From positions 62,001-126,000 of the forward strand of contig JALHQH010000028.1 in the NCBI GenBank assembly GCA_022842065.1: a stretch of 64,000 nucleotides of DNA, read 5' to 3'. Both the position numbers and the translations under genes were made by a program. Every line of letters starts with the position of its first letter. Positions within the stretch are counted from its first letter, which is position 1. Of the stretch, positions 1 to 8,152 are shown in pieces. Below the pieces are notes generated by a model. The model was given only the letters and a program-made list of their open reading frames with translations. It was not told the origin of the DNA and ran no database searches. The stretch is from Caldilineaceae bacterium (GTDB lineage: Bacteria > Chloroflexota > Anaerolineae > Caldilineales > Caldilineaceae).

Positions 1-154
1 CTACGAAAAGCGGTGTTTATTCCCCATGATACCTATACCCAATCTTGCAGATTGCGGTAGGATCATTGCCTGGTATATACTTTGACCAAGCCCGTTTTCT
101 GATTTATCGCGCTGCAAAAGCTCACGAAAGACGTGCGTGGAGTGTATTGATCCG
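1..154. other. intergenic start of the window
   Basis: No gene is visible here. A small hairpin-like sequence (5-bp arms) lies at 41-53. A weak promoter candidate for the following regulator reads TTGACC at 82-87, a 17-bp spacer and TATCGC at 105-110. The -10 box is poor, so the call is uncertain. Confidence 0.3.
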
Positions 155-3100
155 ATGGCTGAAAACTTAGTGTTAAGGCTCTTTGGTAACCCGGAACTGC
201 AACTGGCTGGGCAACCGCTGGCGCGGTTGCGTTCGGCCAAAGCGTATGCACTGCTTTATTATCTGGCCGTCACCAGGCAGGCCCAACCGCGGACGCACTT
301 GGCCGGCCTCTTATGGGGTGATATGGGCGACTACTACGCACGGCGCAATCTTAATCGCACCCTTTCCAACCTCACGCAATTGGTGGGTGATCATCTCGTC
401 ATCGACCGCCAAAGTCTCGCCTTTGCGCGCCACGAACCCTATTGGTTGGATGTCGAGGAATTGGAAAATGCGGCGATCAGCTTGCCAACCGCGCAAACGG
501 TGGCGACGCTGGCCGTGGCAGCCGACCTCTATCGCGGTGATTTCCTGGCCGGCTTTTATGTGCAGGATGCGCCCCAATTTGAACAGTGGGTGCTGAACGA
601 GCGCACCCGTTTACGCACCGCTGCCCTGCAACTGCACCAAACCCTGGCCCACTTTTACGCCCAACAGGGCGAACTGGCACTAGCCATGGACTATACACGG
701 CGTCTGCTGCAACTGGAACCGTGGCACGAAACCGCACACCGCCAGTTGATGCTGTGGTTGGCGCAAAGTGGTCAACGCAGCGCCGCGCTGGCCCAATATG
801 AGCTTTGTCGTCAGGCCCTGCGCGACGAGTTAGATGTCGAACCGGACGCCGCTACGCTGGAACTCGTCGCCCAGATTCGCGCGGGTAGTTTTGACAAGAT
901 GACTGGAGGACAAGATGACAAGATGAGTTGGGGTGAGGCTGATCTCGCACACAGCGCGGGCCACCTGGCGACCACGAATGCCCTGCGCGCAGCGTCATCA
1001 GGTGACCCTGTCATCTTGTCACCGGGTCACCCTGTCACCTTGTCATCCAGTCATCCTATCATCCGCAACAACCTTCCCCCCCAGCGGACCCCCTTCATCG
1101 GGCGCGCACAGGAACTGGGCGATATTACGCGGCTGTTAGTGGAGGAGGTGGATTGTCGTTTGCTGACCGTGGTGGGGCCGGGGGGGATGGGCAAGACGCG
1201 TTTAGCGCTGAAGGCGGCGGAGCAGATCATGGAGAACGCTGCGCAGCAACCATGTTTTGGCGATGGCATCTTCTTTGTGCCGCTAGAAAATGTCAGTGAT
1301 GAGCGCGGGCTGGCCGCCGCGATGATTGCCGCGATTACAGAAGAAAGCAACTTGCGCGCGCCGGTTGATGGCCCGCTGCAAGCCCAACTGGTCCATTTTT
1401 TGCGCACCAAGTGGCTGCTGTTGGTGTTGGACAATTTTGAGCAGTTGACCAAACACGCAGAGCTTTGCGCAGACTTGCTGCTGGCTGCCCCTAGCGTCAA
1501 GCTGCTGGTCACCTCGCGTGAGACGCTGGGCTTGCAAGAAGCCTGGATTTATCCACTGCTGGGGCTCACCCTCCCGAATAGTCTACCGCAAGGCAAGGTG
1601 CCACAAGGCGACTATGACGCCGTGCGTTTATTTGCCCAATGTGCCCGCCGCACCAATCCCGCCTTTGATCTGGACGCCGAGCGCGCCACTGTCTTACGGA
1701 TCTGCACACTGGTCGAAGGGATGCCGCTGGGCATTGAACTGGCCGCAGCCTGGCTCAAGGTGATGCCCTGTGCCCAGATTGCGGCGGAAGTTGCGCGCAA
1801 CCTGGATTTTTTAACCGCGCGCTATCAAAATATCCCCGCCCGCCACCGGAGTATGCGCGCCGTGCTGGCCCACAGTTGGGCCTTGCTTGCACCCGATGAG
1901 ACTACTGCGATTGCGCGGCTGGCGATTTTCCGCGGTCAGTTTAGCCAAGCGGCGGCGACTGCGATTACCGGAACTTCACTCTTTACACTGGCGACGCTGG
2001 TGGAGAAAGCGCTAGTGCGCGTTACACCGGCGGGGTACTACCAATTGCACGAATTGACCCGCCAATATGCCGAGGAACAGTTGCCCAGTGACGCGATCCC
2101 GGCCTTACGTGATGTCCATACAATCTATTATGCCAGGCTGCTCGGTGCGCAAAACACGCACCTTTTTACCGCCACCTATCGGGAGGTATGGCAGAGCATA
2201 GGCGGCGAACTCGACAATATTTGCCATGCTTGGTCGTGGCTGATCAACGCGGTTGGTGGAGGGCGCCAGGGATTGCCGGTAGCCCAACTGCTGCGTCAAA
2301 TGGCCAATGTTTTTGCCCAATATTATATCTTTCAGTCGCTGCTACTTGCTGGGCAAGCGCTCTTTGTCAATGCGTGCCAGGTGTTAGAGGGGGCGGGCTG
2401 GGCCATAAGCACCGATCAGCCTTATGATCCACAAAGTCTCGCTGCCACCTTGCTGCATCTACAGATCCTGACCGGCCTCTTTCACTTTGAGCTAGGCCAC
2501 TATCGCACCAGCTTGACAGTGGCAGAACAAGCGCTAGCCCCCTGTCGTGAATCGGGGTTAGCGGCTGATTTGCTGATGACCCTCTTGCTCTATGGCCGGA
2601 CCCAAATGCGGCGCGGCACGCCGGTTGAAGCGACCGCGGCCCTGCAAGAAGCGTTAACCTTGGGGCAGCAGATTGGTTCAGCCGCCAGTTGTGCCGAAGC
2701 GCTGCTCAGTTTGGGCCTGGTCGCTAGCTCCGGCGGTGATTATGCCCAAGCCCAAACTTATTTACGCCAAGGGTTGGCACTTTGCCAGGAAATCGGTTAC
2801 CGCCCGTGGGTGGCGCGCACATTGACTAACTTGGGGACAACCTATTCGCGCCAGCGTGACTATCAACAAGCGCTGCCCTACTATGAACAGGCCCTGGCCA
2901 TCGCCAAGGAAGAAGGCGATCAGAACATCGTCATGATCAACACCAGCAATCTGGGCGGGCTGTATCAGGGCATTGGTCAATATGGGTTGTCGATTGACTA
3001 TTACCAACGCAGCCTGACCATGGCGCGCCAGCAAGGGGATGTGCGCTGGATCGCGGCGAATCTGAATGGCCTCGCCATTACCTATCTCGCACAAGGTGAA

Positions 3101-3436
3101 TTGCCCAGCGCCGAACCGGCCCTACGCGAGGCGTTGACCGTGGGGCAGCAGAGTGACAGCACACCCGATACCCTTGGCAGCATTGGGCTGCTTGGTCACC
3201 TCTTTGCCCGCCGCGGCCAACTGGCACAAGCGCTCAACGCGCTGACCTTTGTCGAGGGACACCCGGCGACGATGGCGCGCGATCATCTCTACAACGCGCC
3301 CTTGCTGGCCGAGTTGCGCAGTGAATTAGATCAGGCACACTTGACAGTGGCCACAGCTTGGGCTGGGGCGCAAACGCTGGATACGGTGGTGCGCTGGTTG
3401 CTGCATGGTGAAAATTCATTCCCGATTACCCCTTGA
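155..3436 (+). CDS. SARP-type transcriptional regulator (BTAD, NB-ARC ATPase, TPR), SARP1
   Basis: This 1093-residue protein has the layout of AfsR-like regulators. A winged-helix OmpR-type DNA-binding domain (about residues 1-90) is followed by a BTAD domain (about 95-240), an NB-ARC/AAA domain from about 310 and C-terminal TPRs (about 800-1040). The P-loop reads GPGGMGKTR near residue 340 and a Walker B-like LLLVLDNFEQL follows. It should bind direct-repeat DNA and activate transcription in an ATP-dependent way. The ATG at 155 is preferred over the GTG at 137 because the family start (M-x-x-L-x-L-R-L-F-G) begins there and GGAG lies upstream. The linker at residues 245-305 is odd: it is encoded by a short-period inverted repeat (891-1063). 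The stop codon overlaps the -35 box of the next gene. The target genes are unknown. Confidence 0.88.
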   Translation: MAENLVLRLFGNPELQLAGQPLARLRSAKAYALLYYLAVTRQAQPRTHLAGLLWGDMGDYYARRNLNRTLSNLTQLVGDHLVIDRQSLAFARHEPYWLDVEELENAAISLPTAQTVATLAVAADLYRGDFLAGFYVQDAPQFEQWVLNERTRLRTAALQLHQTLAHFYAQQGELALAMDYTRRLLQLEPWHETAHRQLMLWLAQSGQRSAALAQYELCRQALRDELDVEPDAATLELVAQIRAGSFDKMTGGQDDKMSWGEADLAHSAGHLATTNALRAASSGDPVILSPGHPVTLSSSHPIIRNNLPPQRTPFIGRAQELGDITRLLVEEVDCRLLTVVGPGGMGKTRLALKAAEQIMENAAQQPCFGDGIFFVPLENVSDERGLAAAMIAAITEESNLRAPVDGPLQAQLVHFLRTKWLLLVLDNFEQLTKHAELCADLLLAAPSVKLLVTSRETLGLQEAWIYPLLGLTLPNSLPQGKVPQGDYDAVRLFAQCARRTNPAFDLDAERATVLRICTLVEGMPLGIELAAAWLKVMPCAQIAAEVARNLDFLTARYQNIPARHRSMRAVLAHSWALLAPDETTAIARLAIFRGQFSQAAATAITGTSLFTLATLVEKALVRVTPAGYYQLHELTRQYAEEQLPSDAIPALRDVHTIYYARLLGAQNTHLFTATYREVWQSIGGELDNICHAWSWLINAVGGGRQGLPVAQLLRQMANVFAQYYIFQSLLLAGQALFVNACQVLEGAGWAISTDQPYDPQSLAATLLHLQILTGLFHFELGHYRTSLTVAEQALAPCRESGLAADLLMTLLLYGRTQMRRGTPVEATAALQEALTLGQQIGSAASCAEALLSLGLVASSGGDYAQAQTYLRQGLALCQEIGYRPWVARTLTNLGTTYSRQRDYQQALPYYEQALAIAKEEGDQNIVMINTSNLGGLYQGIGQYGLSIDYYQRSLTMARQQGDVRWIAANLNGLAITYLAQGELPSAEPALREALTVGQQSDSTPDTLGSIGLLGHLFARRGQLAQALNALTFVEGHPATMARDHLYNAPLLAELRSELDQAHLTVATAWAGAQTLDTVVRWLLHGENSFPITP
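891..1063. repeat. short-period inverted repeat inside SARP1 coding sequence
   Basis: Left part 891-926 is built from GACAAGATGA-type units. Right part 1001-1063 is built from the complementary TCATCTTGTCACC-type units. The stretch around 1039-1062 pairs imperfectly with 891-914. Such repeats are normally intergenic. Here they are translated as the low-complexity linker between the BTAD and NB-ARC domains, with no frame break. Confidence 0.7.
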
Positions 3437-3461
3437 CAAATATATCCGCTGCGGATATAAT
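3433..3461 (+). promoter_or_regulatory. consensus sigma-70-type promoter with palindromic operator, PadR operon
   Basis: TTGACA (3433-3438), a 17-bp spacer and TATAAT (3456-3461) form a perfect consensus promoter. A 9-1-9 palindrome, TATATCCGC-T-GCGGATATA (3441-3459), fills the spacer and covers most of the -10 box. This is the position of a repressor operator. Binding by the PadR protein encoded immediately downstream is the natural inference. Transcription would start at or next to the ATG at 3469, giving a leaderless mRNA. Confidence 0.85.
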
Positions 3462-3468
3462 GGGCGTT

Positions 3469-3822
3469 ATGAATACACAATCACCTACCCCACTGACCCC
3501 CGCCGTCTTCCATATTCTGCTGGCGCTTTCTACCGGCGAGCGCCACGGCTATGGCATTATGAAACAGGTAGAGGTCGACTCACAGCATACGGTCAAGATG
3601 GGACCAGGGACGCTTTACGGTTCGCTCAAGCGAATGCTCGATGCGGGGCTGGTGCAAGAAAGCGCCAACCGGATTGACCCCGAAATGGGTGACGAGCGGC
3701 GCATCTACTACCGCATCACCGATCTTGGTGCGAAGGCGCTGGCCAGTGAATTGGAACGCTATCGCCACATTGTCACCGTGGCGCAAGCGCGGCAACTCTT
3801 ACCCCAATCGGCGGTAATATGA
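3469..3822 (+). CDS. PadR family transcriptional repressor
   Basis: This 117-residue protein has the PadR winged-helix fold: a core of the form ILLALSTGERHGYGIMKQVE near the N-terminus, then the LYGSLKRMLDAGLV recognition/wing region and the RRIYYRITDLGAKAL wing. PadR proteins are small dimeric repressors, often linked to transporters and released by ligands. The ATG at 3469 is chosen because the promoter -10 box ends 7 bp upstream. An earlier in-frame start would lie inside the promoter. The 3' end overlaps the next start by 4 bp (ATGA), so the two genes are translationally coupled. Autorepression through the 3441-3459 palindrome is likely. Confidence 0.9.
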   Translation: MNTQSPTPLTPAVFHILLALSTGERHGYGIMKQVEVDSQHTVKMGPGTLYGSLKRMLDAGLVQESANRIDPEMGDERRIYYRITDLGAKALASELERYRHIVTVAQARQLLPQSAVI

Positions 3823-4670
3823 GTGGGCGACAAAGGATCGCGCGCACCCTCTACCAACAGTTGCTCAAGTTGTATCCGCGCGCCTTTCGGGAACGCTTTG
3901 GGTTGTCGATGGTACAAACCTTTGATGATCTTTGCCGTGAACAGCAACGACAGCATGCGCAAGGATTGTACGGCTTGATGTGGGGGGTGTTGCTTGAAAC
4001 TGCGATAGGGATTTTTAGAGAGCATCTATTGCTGATTTCTTCAGGAGCTGTTATGCAAACCATGTTTAAGACCCTCGGCTCATCGGCGCTTTTTAGTTTG
4101 CTCCTCAGCCTGCCGTTCATGATCATGGAAGCTGTTAACCGCCGAAATTTCAATGAAGATTTCCCCCTCATGCTGTTTTTTGGCATGTGGCTCAACCTCT
4201 TTGTCATCAGCCTCATCCTGCTGCCAATTGTGCGCAGCCGGCGGGATCAGAACCATGCCATGACAAATTCCGTTCCACTGCAAAGAAGCATGCTGGGCAC
4301 AAACCCCAAGTCGGCCTTGCTGATCAGCGTTGCCCTGATCCTGTCAGTCGTAATCCTCGCTTTGGTGGGTTCCCTCGGTTGGGCACCGCTGGGGCGCCTG
4401 CTCAATGGCCCTAACCTTGAACCGCTTTATGTGTTTGGGGTTCCGGTCACCGGTCAGCTCATCGCCTTCATTCTCATTTCGATCCCAGTGGCGGCCGGCA
4501 TCATTGCCGGTGGACCGATCACCAGCACCCTGCGGGCGGGTGGCCGTCTATTGGCACATCCCTTCCATCTGACCATCGTCGTCGTGATTTTGTTCTTCTT
4601 CGCGGCAGGCGTTGTCAGCTTGATCATAGATCAATGGCCTTGTTTTATCGGGGTTCCGAATTGCGATTAA
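3819..4670 (+). CDS. membrane protein with PadR-operon N-terminal domain, function unknown
   Basis: This 283-residue protein starts with a cytoplasmic domain (about residues 8-72) of the pattern LYxxLLxLYPxxFRxRxG. About five hydrophobic helices follow (near residues 87-108, 118-140, 165-187, 205-230 and 243-270). The N-terminal motif is repeated in the gene at 4766. Similar N-terminal segments occur in membrane proteins encoded next to PadR regulators, including orphan ABC permeases. No ATPase or catalytic motif is visible. It overlaps padR by 4 bp and is probably the gene controlled by it. A transport or stress-sensing role is possible but not shown. Confidence 0.75.
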   Translation: MSGRQRIARTLYQQLLKLYPRAFRERFGLSMVQTFDDLCREQQRQHAQGLYGLMWGVLLETAIGIFREHLLLISSGAVMQTMFKTLGSSALFSLLLSLPFMIMEAVNRRNFNEDFPLMLFFGMWLNLFVISLILLPIVRSRRDQNHAMTNSVPLQRSMLGTNPKSALLISVALILSVVILALVGSLGWAPLGRLLNGPNLEPLYVFGVPVTGQLIAFILISIPVAAGIIAGGPITSTLRAGGRLLAHPFHLTIVVVILFFFAAGVVSLIIDQWPCFIGVPNCD

Positions 4671-4689
4671 AGTGCGGTTGTTTTGAAAC

Positions 4690-4719
4690 CAGTAGTTTTT
4701 TGCGCCAGTAAAACTACTG
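4690..4719. terminator. hairpin after the PadR operon
   Basis: A 10-bp inverted repeat, CAGTAGTTTT (4690-4699) and AAAACTACTG (4710-4719), with a 10-nt loop. It lies 20 bp after the membrane-protein stop. No clear T-run follows on the plus strand, so terminator strength is uncertain. Confidence 0.45.
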
Positions 4720-4765
4720 CTTCCAAACAGAGCTTACTATAGGTTGTGTGCGGTAAAGAGTATTT

Positions 4766-5413
4766 ATGCTGAAGAACCAGACAAGTGTACAAGCGCTCTA
4801 CAAGCGACTACTGACCCTCTATCCGTACACCTTCCGGGTGCGCATGGGCGCGTCGATGCTGCAAACCTTTGCTGATCTCTATACTGAACACCAACACCAG
4901 TCCATGCTCCGCCGGTTCGGCTTCATCCTCTGGCTTTTTGCCGAGACAGCGATTGGGATCTGCAAAGAATGGGCGCGGTTGATCAAACAAAGTCACCTGC
5001 CACCACCGCGGAAAACGATGGAAATCAAATTTTTGAGTGTCTTGGTTGACGATCAAGACAAAGCCCTTAGCTTCTATACCGAGAAGCTCGGCTTTATGAA
5101 GCAGAGTGATATGGCAGACGGGGATTCACCCCTGCGCTGGCTGACCGTGGTCTCGCCAGGGGGCGATGATGGTGTCGAACTTGAGCTACAAGCCGCGCAC
5201 TTCCCATCAGCCAAAGCCTATCAAAAGGATCAATTTGACGCCGGCTATGCCTTTGCGATTCTCCATACCAAAGACATCCAGGCAGAATACACGCGCCTCA
5301 AAAAATTAGGGGTCGTCTTTCGTGGTGAACCGGAAGATGCCGGGCCGGTGTTCACCGTCAAGTTTGAAGATACCTGTGGTAACCTGATCAACCTGGTGCA
5401 GCCCAAGATGTAA
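4766..5413 (+). CDS. fusion of PadR-operon N-terminal domain to a glyoxalase/VOC domain
   Basis: Residues 9-70 of this 215-residue protein closely match the N-terminal domain of the neighbouring membrane protein (LYP-x2-FR-x-R-x-G, S-M-x-QTF-x-DL, ETAIGI). The membrane helices are missing. From residue 85 a complete vicinal-oxygen-chelate domain follows: MEIKFLSVLVDDQDKALSFY, then a second beta-alpha-beta half ending GNLINLVQP. This domain resembles glyoxalase/bleomycin-resistance family proteins of unknown substrate. AAAGAG upstream of 4766 could be a ribosome site, but an internal ATG at 5018 would give a free 131-residue VOC protein. The gene may be a remnant duplicate of the upstream gene joined in frame to a VOC gene. 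Confidence 0.78.
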   Translation: MLKNQTSVQALYKRLLTLYPYTFRVRMGASMLQTFADLYTEHQHQSMLRRFGFILWLFAETAIGICKEWARLIKQSHLPPPRKTMEIKFLSVLVDDQDKALSFYTEKLGFMKQSDMADGDSPLRWLTVVSPGGDDGVELELQAAHFPSAKAYQKDQFDAGYAFAILHTKDIQAEYTRLKKLGVVFRGEPEDAGPVFTVKFEDTCGNLINLVQPKM

Positions 5414-5514
5414 CGGCTGGAATGGGCCGCATAACCACACTGGTAACACCTACCCAACCGCAGCTTTGAACCGAATACCCCGGACTGAGACCTCACCTTA
5501 TCGAGGATACAAAT

Positions 5515-5576
5515 AAAGCTTGTGCAATTATGTACTGCGCATCGGGGGATGCGCAGTACATAATTGCACAAGCTTT
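5515..5576. repeat. perfect 29-bp hairpin between the VOC and MFS genes
   Basis: Arms 5515-5543 and 5548-5576 are perfectly complementary around a GGGG loop, with GCATC/GATGC at the tip. There is no T-run. It could block read-through or be a small non-autonomous repeat. It lies upstream of the MFS ribosome site, which argues against a start at 5520. Confidence 0.9.
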
Positions 5577-5612
5577 CCTAGCCCATTAACCGACGAAACG
5601 GAGATTACCCCG

Positions 5613-6836
5613 ATGTTTGCCCTCTTACGGCAACGCAACTTCGCGCTCTTATGGTGGAGTGGCTTGATTTCCCTGACCGGTAATCGTGTACTGACGATGG
5701 CGATCCCCTTTTATATTTATGGGCAGACCGGTTCTACCATGGCAACCGCCACCATGATGATCGCGATGATTCTCCCCTCGCTGCTCTTTAGCTCGCTGGC
5801 CGGCGTCTTTGTTGATCGCTGGGATCGCCGCCAGGTGATGATCGTGACCAACTTGCTGTTGGCTGTCATTCTGCTGCCCCTATTGGCGTTGCCGCTGACC
5901 GGCTGGATCTGGCTTGTTTATTTGGTCGCCTTTGGTGAAGCCACCATTGCTACCTTCTTTTATCCAGCCGAGAATGCACTACTTCCCCGGCTGGTGGGCG
6001 AAGATCAGTTGTTGCCCGCAAATACGCTCAACACGTTGAACAATACCATCGCTAGTTTGATCGGCTGGGCCCTGGGCGGCATCTTGTTAGCGCGTTGGGG
6101 CATCGAACTGGTGATTCTCTTTGATAGTCTCTCCTATTTGCTGGCAGGGATCCTGCTCTATTTTGTCAAGGCGACCCCAGCACAGACCCGCGCCCACAGT
6201 GCGGTCGCAACTGTAGAACTATTCTCATGGCGGCAATTTCGCCTGGCGTGGTGGGATGGGCTTACCCTCATTTATCAGCAGCGTACTCTTGCGCTGCTTT
6301 TTGTGATCTCCAGCCTTTCACTCCTGGGCGGCACGATGATGGACCCCCTGGTTGCGCCTTTTGCCTATGCGATCTTGCGGATCGACGCCGTCGGTTTTAG
6401 CTGGCTTTTGATTACCGGTAGTATTGGCGGCATGCTCGGCGGCCTATTGATCGGCCGGCTCTCTGGCCGTGTCCGCACCGCCGATCTCTTCAGCGTGAGT
6501 TCGATTGGGGTGGGCTTGATCCTCTTCATCATGTACCAGTCGGTTGCGCTGCCGGTCGTCTTCCTCCTGACTTTTCTCTCCAGCGTACTGTCAATTGGAT
6601 CAAGGGTTGCTATGCCAACCATGTTGCAAGAACAGGTGGCCGATGGCTACCGCGGGCGTGTCTTTGGCACATTGGACATGGCCAGTTCGCTGCTGATGTT
6701 ACTGGGGGTTGCCTTTGCCGGCATCATGGGTGAAAGGATCGGCATTGTGCCGGTCCTTTCGCTTGGGGCGAGCATTATGATCGTGGCCGGCCTGCTCAGC
6801 TTTTTGCTGCTGCTGCGTGTCGCACGTCAGGGTTGA
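5613..6836 (+). CDS. MFS efflux transporter (MefA/EntS-like)
   Basis: This 407-residue membrane protein has about 12 hydrophobic helices. The N-terminal motif (LLRQRNFALLWWSGLISLTG) and the loop motif DRWDRRQVM between helices 2 and 3 are typical of the MFS_3 branch, which includes enterobactin and macrolide exporters. It probably exports a small molecule by proton antiport. The start at 5613 is supported by GGAG (5600-5603) at correct spacing. Upstream starts would translate through the 5515-5576 hairpin. The gene is on the plus strand and ends 8 bp before the end of the convergent fic gene. The substrate is unknown. Confidence 0.88.
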   Translation: MFALLRQRNFALLWWSGLISLTGNRVLTMAIPFYIYGQTGSTMATATMMIAMILPSLLFSSLAGVFVDRWDRRQVMIVTNLLLAVILLPLLALPLTGWIWLVYLVAFGEATIATFFYPAENALLPRLVGEDQLLPANTLNTLNNTIASLIGWALGGILLARWGIELVILFDSLSYLLAGILLYFVKATPAQTRAHSAVATVELFSWRQFRLAWWDGLTLIYQQRTLALLFVISSLSLLGGTMMDPLVAPFAYAILRIDAVGFSWLLITGSIGGMLGGLLIGRLSGRVRTADLFSVSSIGVGLILFIMYQSVALPVVFLLTFLSSVLSIGSRVAMPTMLQEQVADGYRGRVFGTLDMASSLLMLLGVAFAGIMGERIGIVPVLSLGASIMIVAGLLSFLLLLRVARQG

Positions 6837-6844
6837 ATATCAGT

Positions 6845-7480
6845 CTATCCAGCCCGTAAAGCGTCCCGTATCACAGTAACAAAGAATTGTACCCAACCTT
6901 GAACATTGCCTTGATCGGCGTTGCGTAGGGCATCAATATACTGATCTCTTTGTTGATCCAAAATTCGTTGCAAGGTCAAAATTTGAACGGGGAACCCGGC
7001 TTGCCATACCATCAAGATCGCCAACGCGCGTGCCGTACGACCGTTGCCATCCCGAAATGGATGGATGGCTGTGAAGCGTTGATGAAAAATTGCGGCACGT
7101 ACGAGCGGTGGCAAAGACAAAGCTTGTGCTGTCGTTAGCCAATCGACGAGCAGCTCTAACAGTGGGCCGACTTCGCGGTCTGGTGGAAATTGCCCCATGA
7201 CCTGGCCGGTGTGTTCATCTAAAACGACTAATCCACGTTCTTTTTCGGTGGCAACAATGGCGCGCAGTCGCGACCAATCGGCCGGTTGCTGCCAATCTAC
7301 TTCCGAACGGACGCGCCCTGCCCAATGATGCTTGGCGGTAGCACGCAGCGTTAACAGGTTGATATGGCAGATCAAATTCAAATCGATGATCAAGTCAGGT
7401 TGAGACGATAGATGGTCAATCCAGGTCATTACTTCGTGCGCGTTGCGGATCTCTTGCGCTTCACGCTGGCGTTCACTCAT
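6845..7480 (-). CDS. Fic domain protein (AMP-transferase), catalytic part
   Basis: This 211-residue protein carries the full Fic active-site motif, HPFRDGNGRTAR (residues 140-151), with catalytic His140 and the GNGR phosphate-binding loop. Fic enzymes transfer AMP, or more rarely another phosphate-containing group, from a nucleotide to protein hydroxyls. The inhibitory helix found at the N-terminus of many Fic proteins is absent here. It lies in the upstream gene, whose stop overlaps this start by 4 bp (7477-7480). The N-terminus (AQEIRNAHEVMTW) matches the segment that normally follows that helix in single-chain Fic proteins, so the pair is a natural fission or an old frameshift. Confidence 0.85.
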   Translation of the reverse strand: MSERQREAQEIRNAHEVMTWIDHLSSQPDLIIDLNLICHINLLTLRATAKHHWAGRVRSEVDWQQPADWSRLRAIVATEKERGLVVLDEHTGQVMGQFPPDREVGPLLELLVDWLTTAQALSLPPLVRAAIFHQRFTAIHPFRDGNGRTARALAILMVWQAGFPVQILTLQRILDQQRDQYIDALRNADQGNVQGWVQFFVTVIRDALRAG

Positions 7481-7965
7481 TCAGCCGCCGCCGGCGCGCT
7501 TGATGGTGAAGCTTCATTCTCCCAACATGCTTCTACAATGGCGCGCACTTCAGGCAGCGAAAGCGAATTGCCAGCTAGATGGTTTGTATGATAAATCGCT
7601 TCAATCGTTAATTCGCGGCGTAAGCGAGCTTCTGCTGCTGGCTGCCGTGGTGTGGCGGCGATTTCTTGGCGCAACAAATCGATCTCGGCCAGAACGCTAG
7701 TCAGTTCAGGGGTGATTTTTACATCAGCCCAGGTTGGGATCGCGGTGCGCGGGCGGCCCCGTTCTTCGGTTGCCAGTTCGATTACTAATTCTTGCACCGC
7801 GGCGCGGGTAGTCAACCATGTCCCCATGCTTTTCCGTGCCGCGAGGCGTCCGGATTGGGCATTGCGGAGCAAATTGCTGCGGTTGAGTTTGTAGCCCATC
7901 CGCGCGGCAACATCAACCGCTTCGGGCAACGTTACGACTTCGCTTAAGATGTCATTGACAATCAT
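7477..7965 (-). CDS. Fic partner: DNA-binding-type domain plus altered inhibitory helix
   Basis: This 162-residue protein has an N-terminal helix-turn-helix/excisionase-like segment (about residues 8-70). It ends with a Fic_N-like helix, TIEAIYHTNHLAGNSLSL (120-137). In self-inhibited Fic proteins the motif is S/T-x-x-x-E-G/N, and the Glu blocks ATP. Here the Glu position is Ala131 (T127-N-H-L-A131-G-N). The partner may therefore no longer inhibit Fic in the usual way. The ATG at 7965 is preceded by a strong GGAG, and a good promoter lies at 8001-8028. Translation is coupled to fic through an ATGA overlap. Confidence 0.75.
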   Translation of the reverse strand: MIVNDILSEVVTLPEAVDVAARMGYKLNRSNLLRNAQSGRLAARKSMGTWLTTRAAVQELVIELATEERGRPRTAIPTWADVKITPELTSVLAEIDLLRQEIAATPRQPAAEARLRRELTIEAIYHTNHLAGNSLSLPEVRAIVEACWENEASPSSAPAAAE

Positions 7966-8000
7966 GGTGGCTCCTTCGTTGACGTTAATCGTGTCGACCT

Positions 8001-8028
8001 ATTTTACATCAATCTGTGCAATTGTCAA
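8001..8028 (-). promoter_or_regulatory. promoter of the fic pair
   Basis: On the minus strand TTGACA (8028-8023), a 16-bp spacer and TAAAAT (8006-8001) precede the start codon at 7965 by about 28 nt of leader. The leader contains a GGAG ribosome site. Confidence 0.65.
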
Positions 8029-8083
8029 TAAAGCAGCAAAATGGGCATAGGCTTTTGTATCGATGTTACCCACAATCCTGAAG

Positions 8084-8127
8084 CCGAGTGTGTGTTTCGC
8101 ATCCCCTGATGCGAAACACACACTCGG
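8084..8127. repeat. perfect 20-bp hairpin between fic and Big-1/RHS1
   Basis: Arms 8084-8103 and 8108-8127 are perfectly complementary around a CCCT loop. The tip again reads GCATC/GATGC, as in the 5515-5576 hairpin. It lies 26 bp past the stop of the Big-1 gene on the minus strand, so it is a plausible terminator for that operon, although no T-run follows. Confidence 0.85.
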
Positions 8128-8152
8128 ACAGACGCTACTTGCGTGACCGCTT

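Noticed and set aside
5520..5612. Upstream extension of the MFS gene
   Set aside because: The extension would translate a perfect hairpin and adds no hydrophobic or conserved sequence. The ATG at 5613 has a good ribosome site and the family-typical N-terminus.
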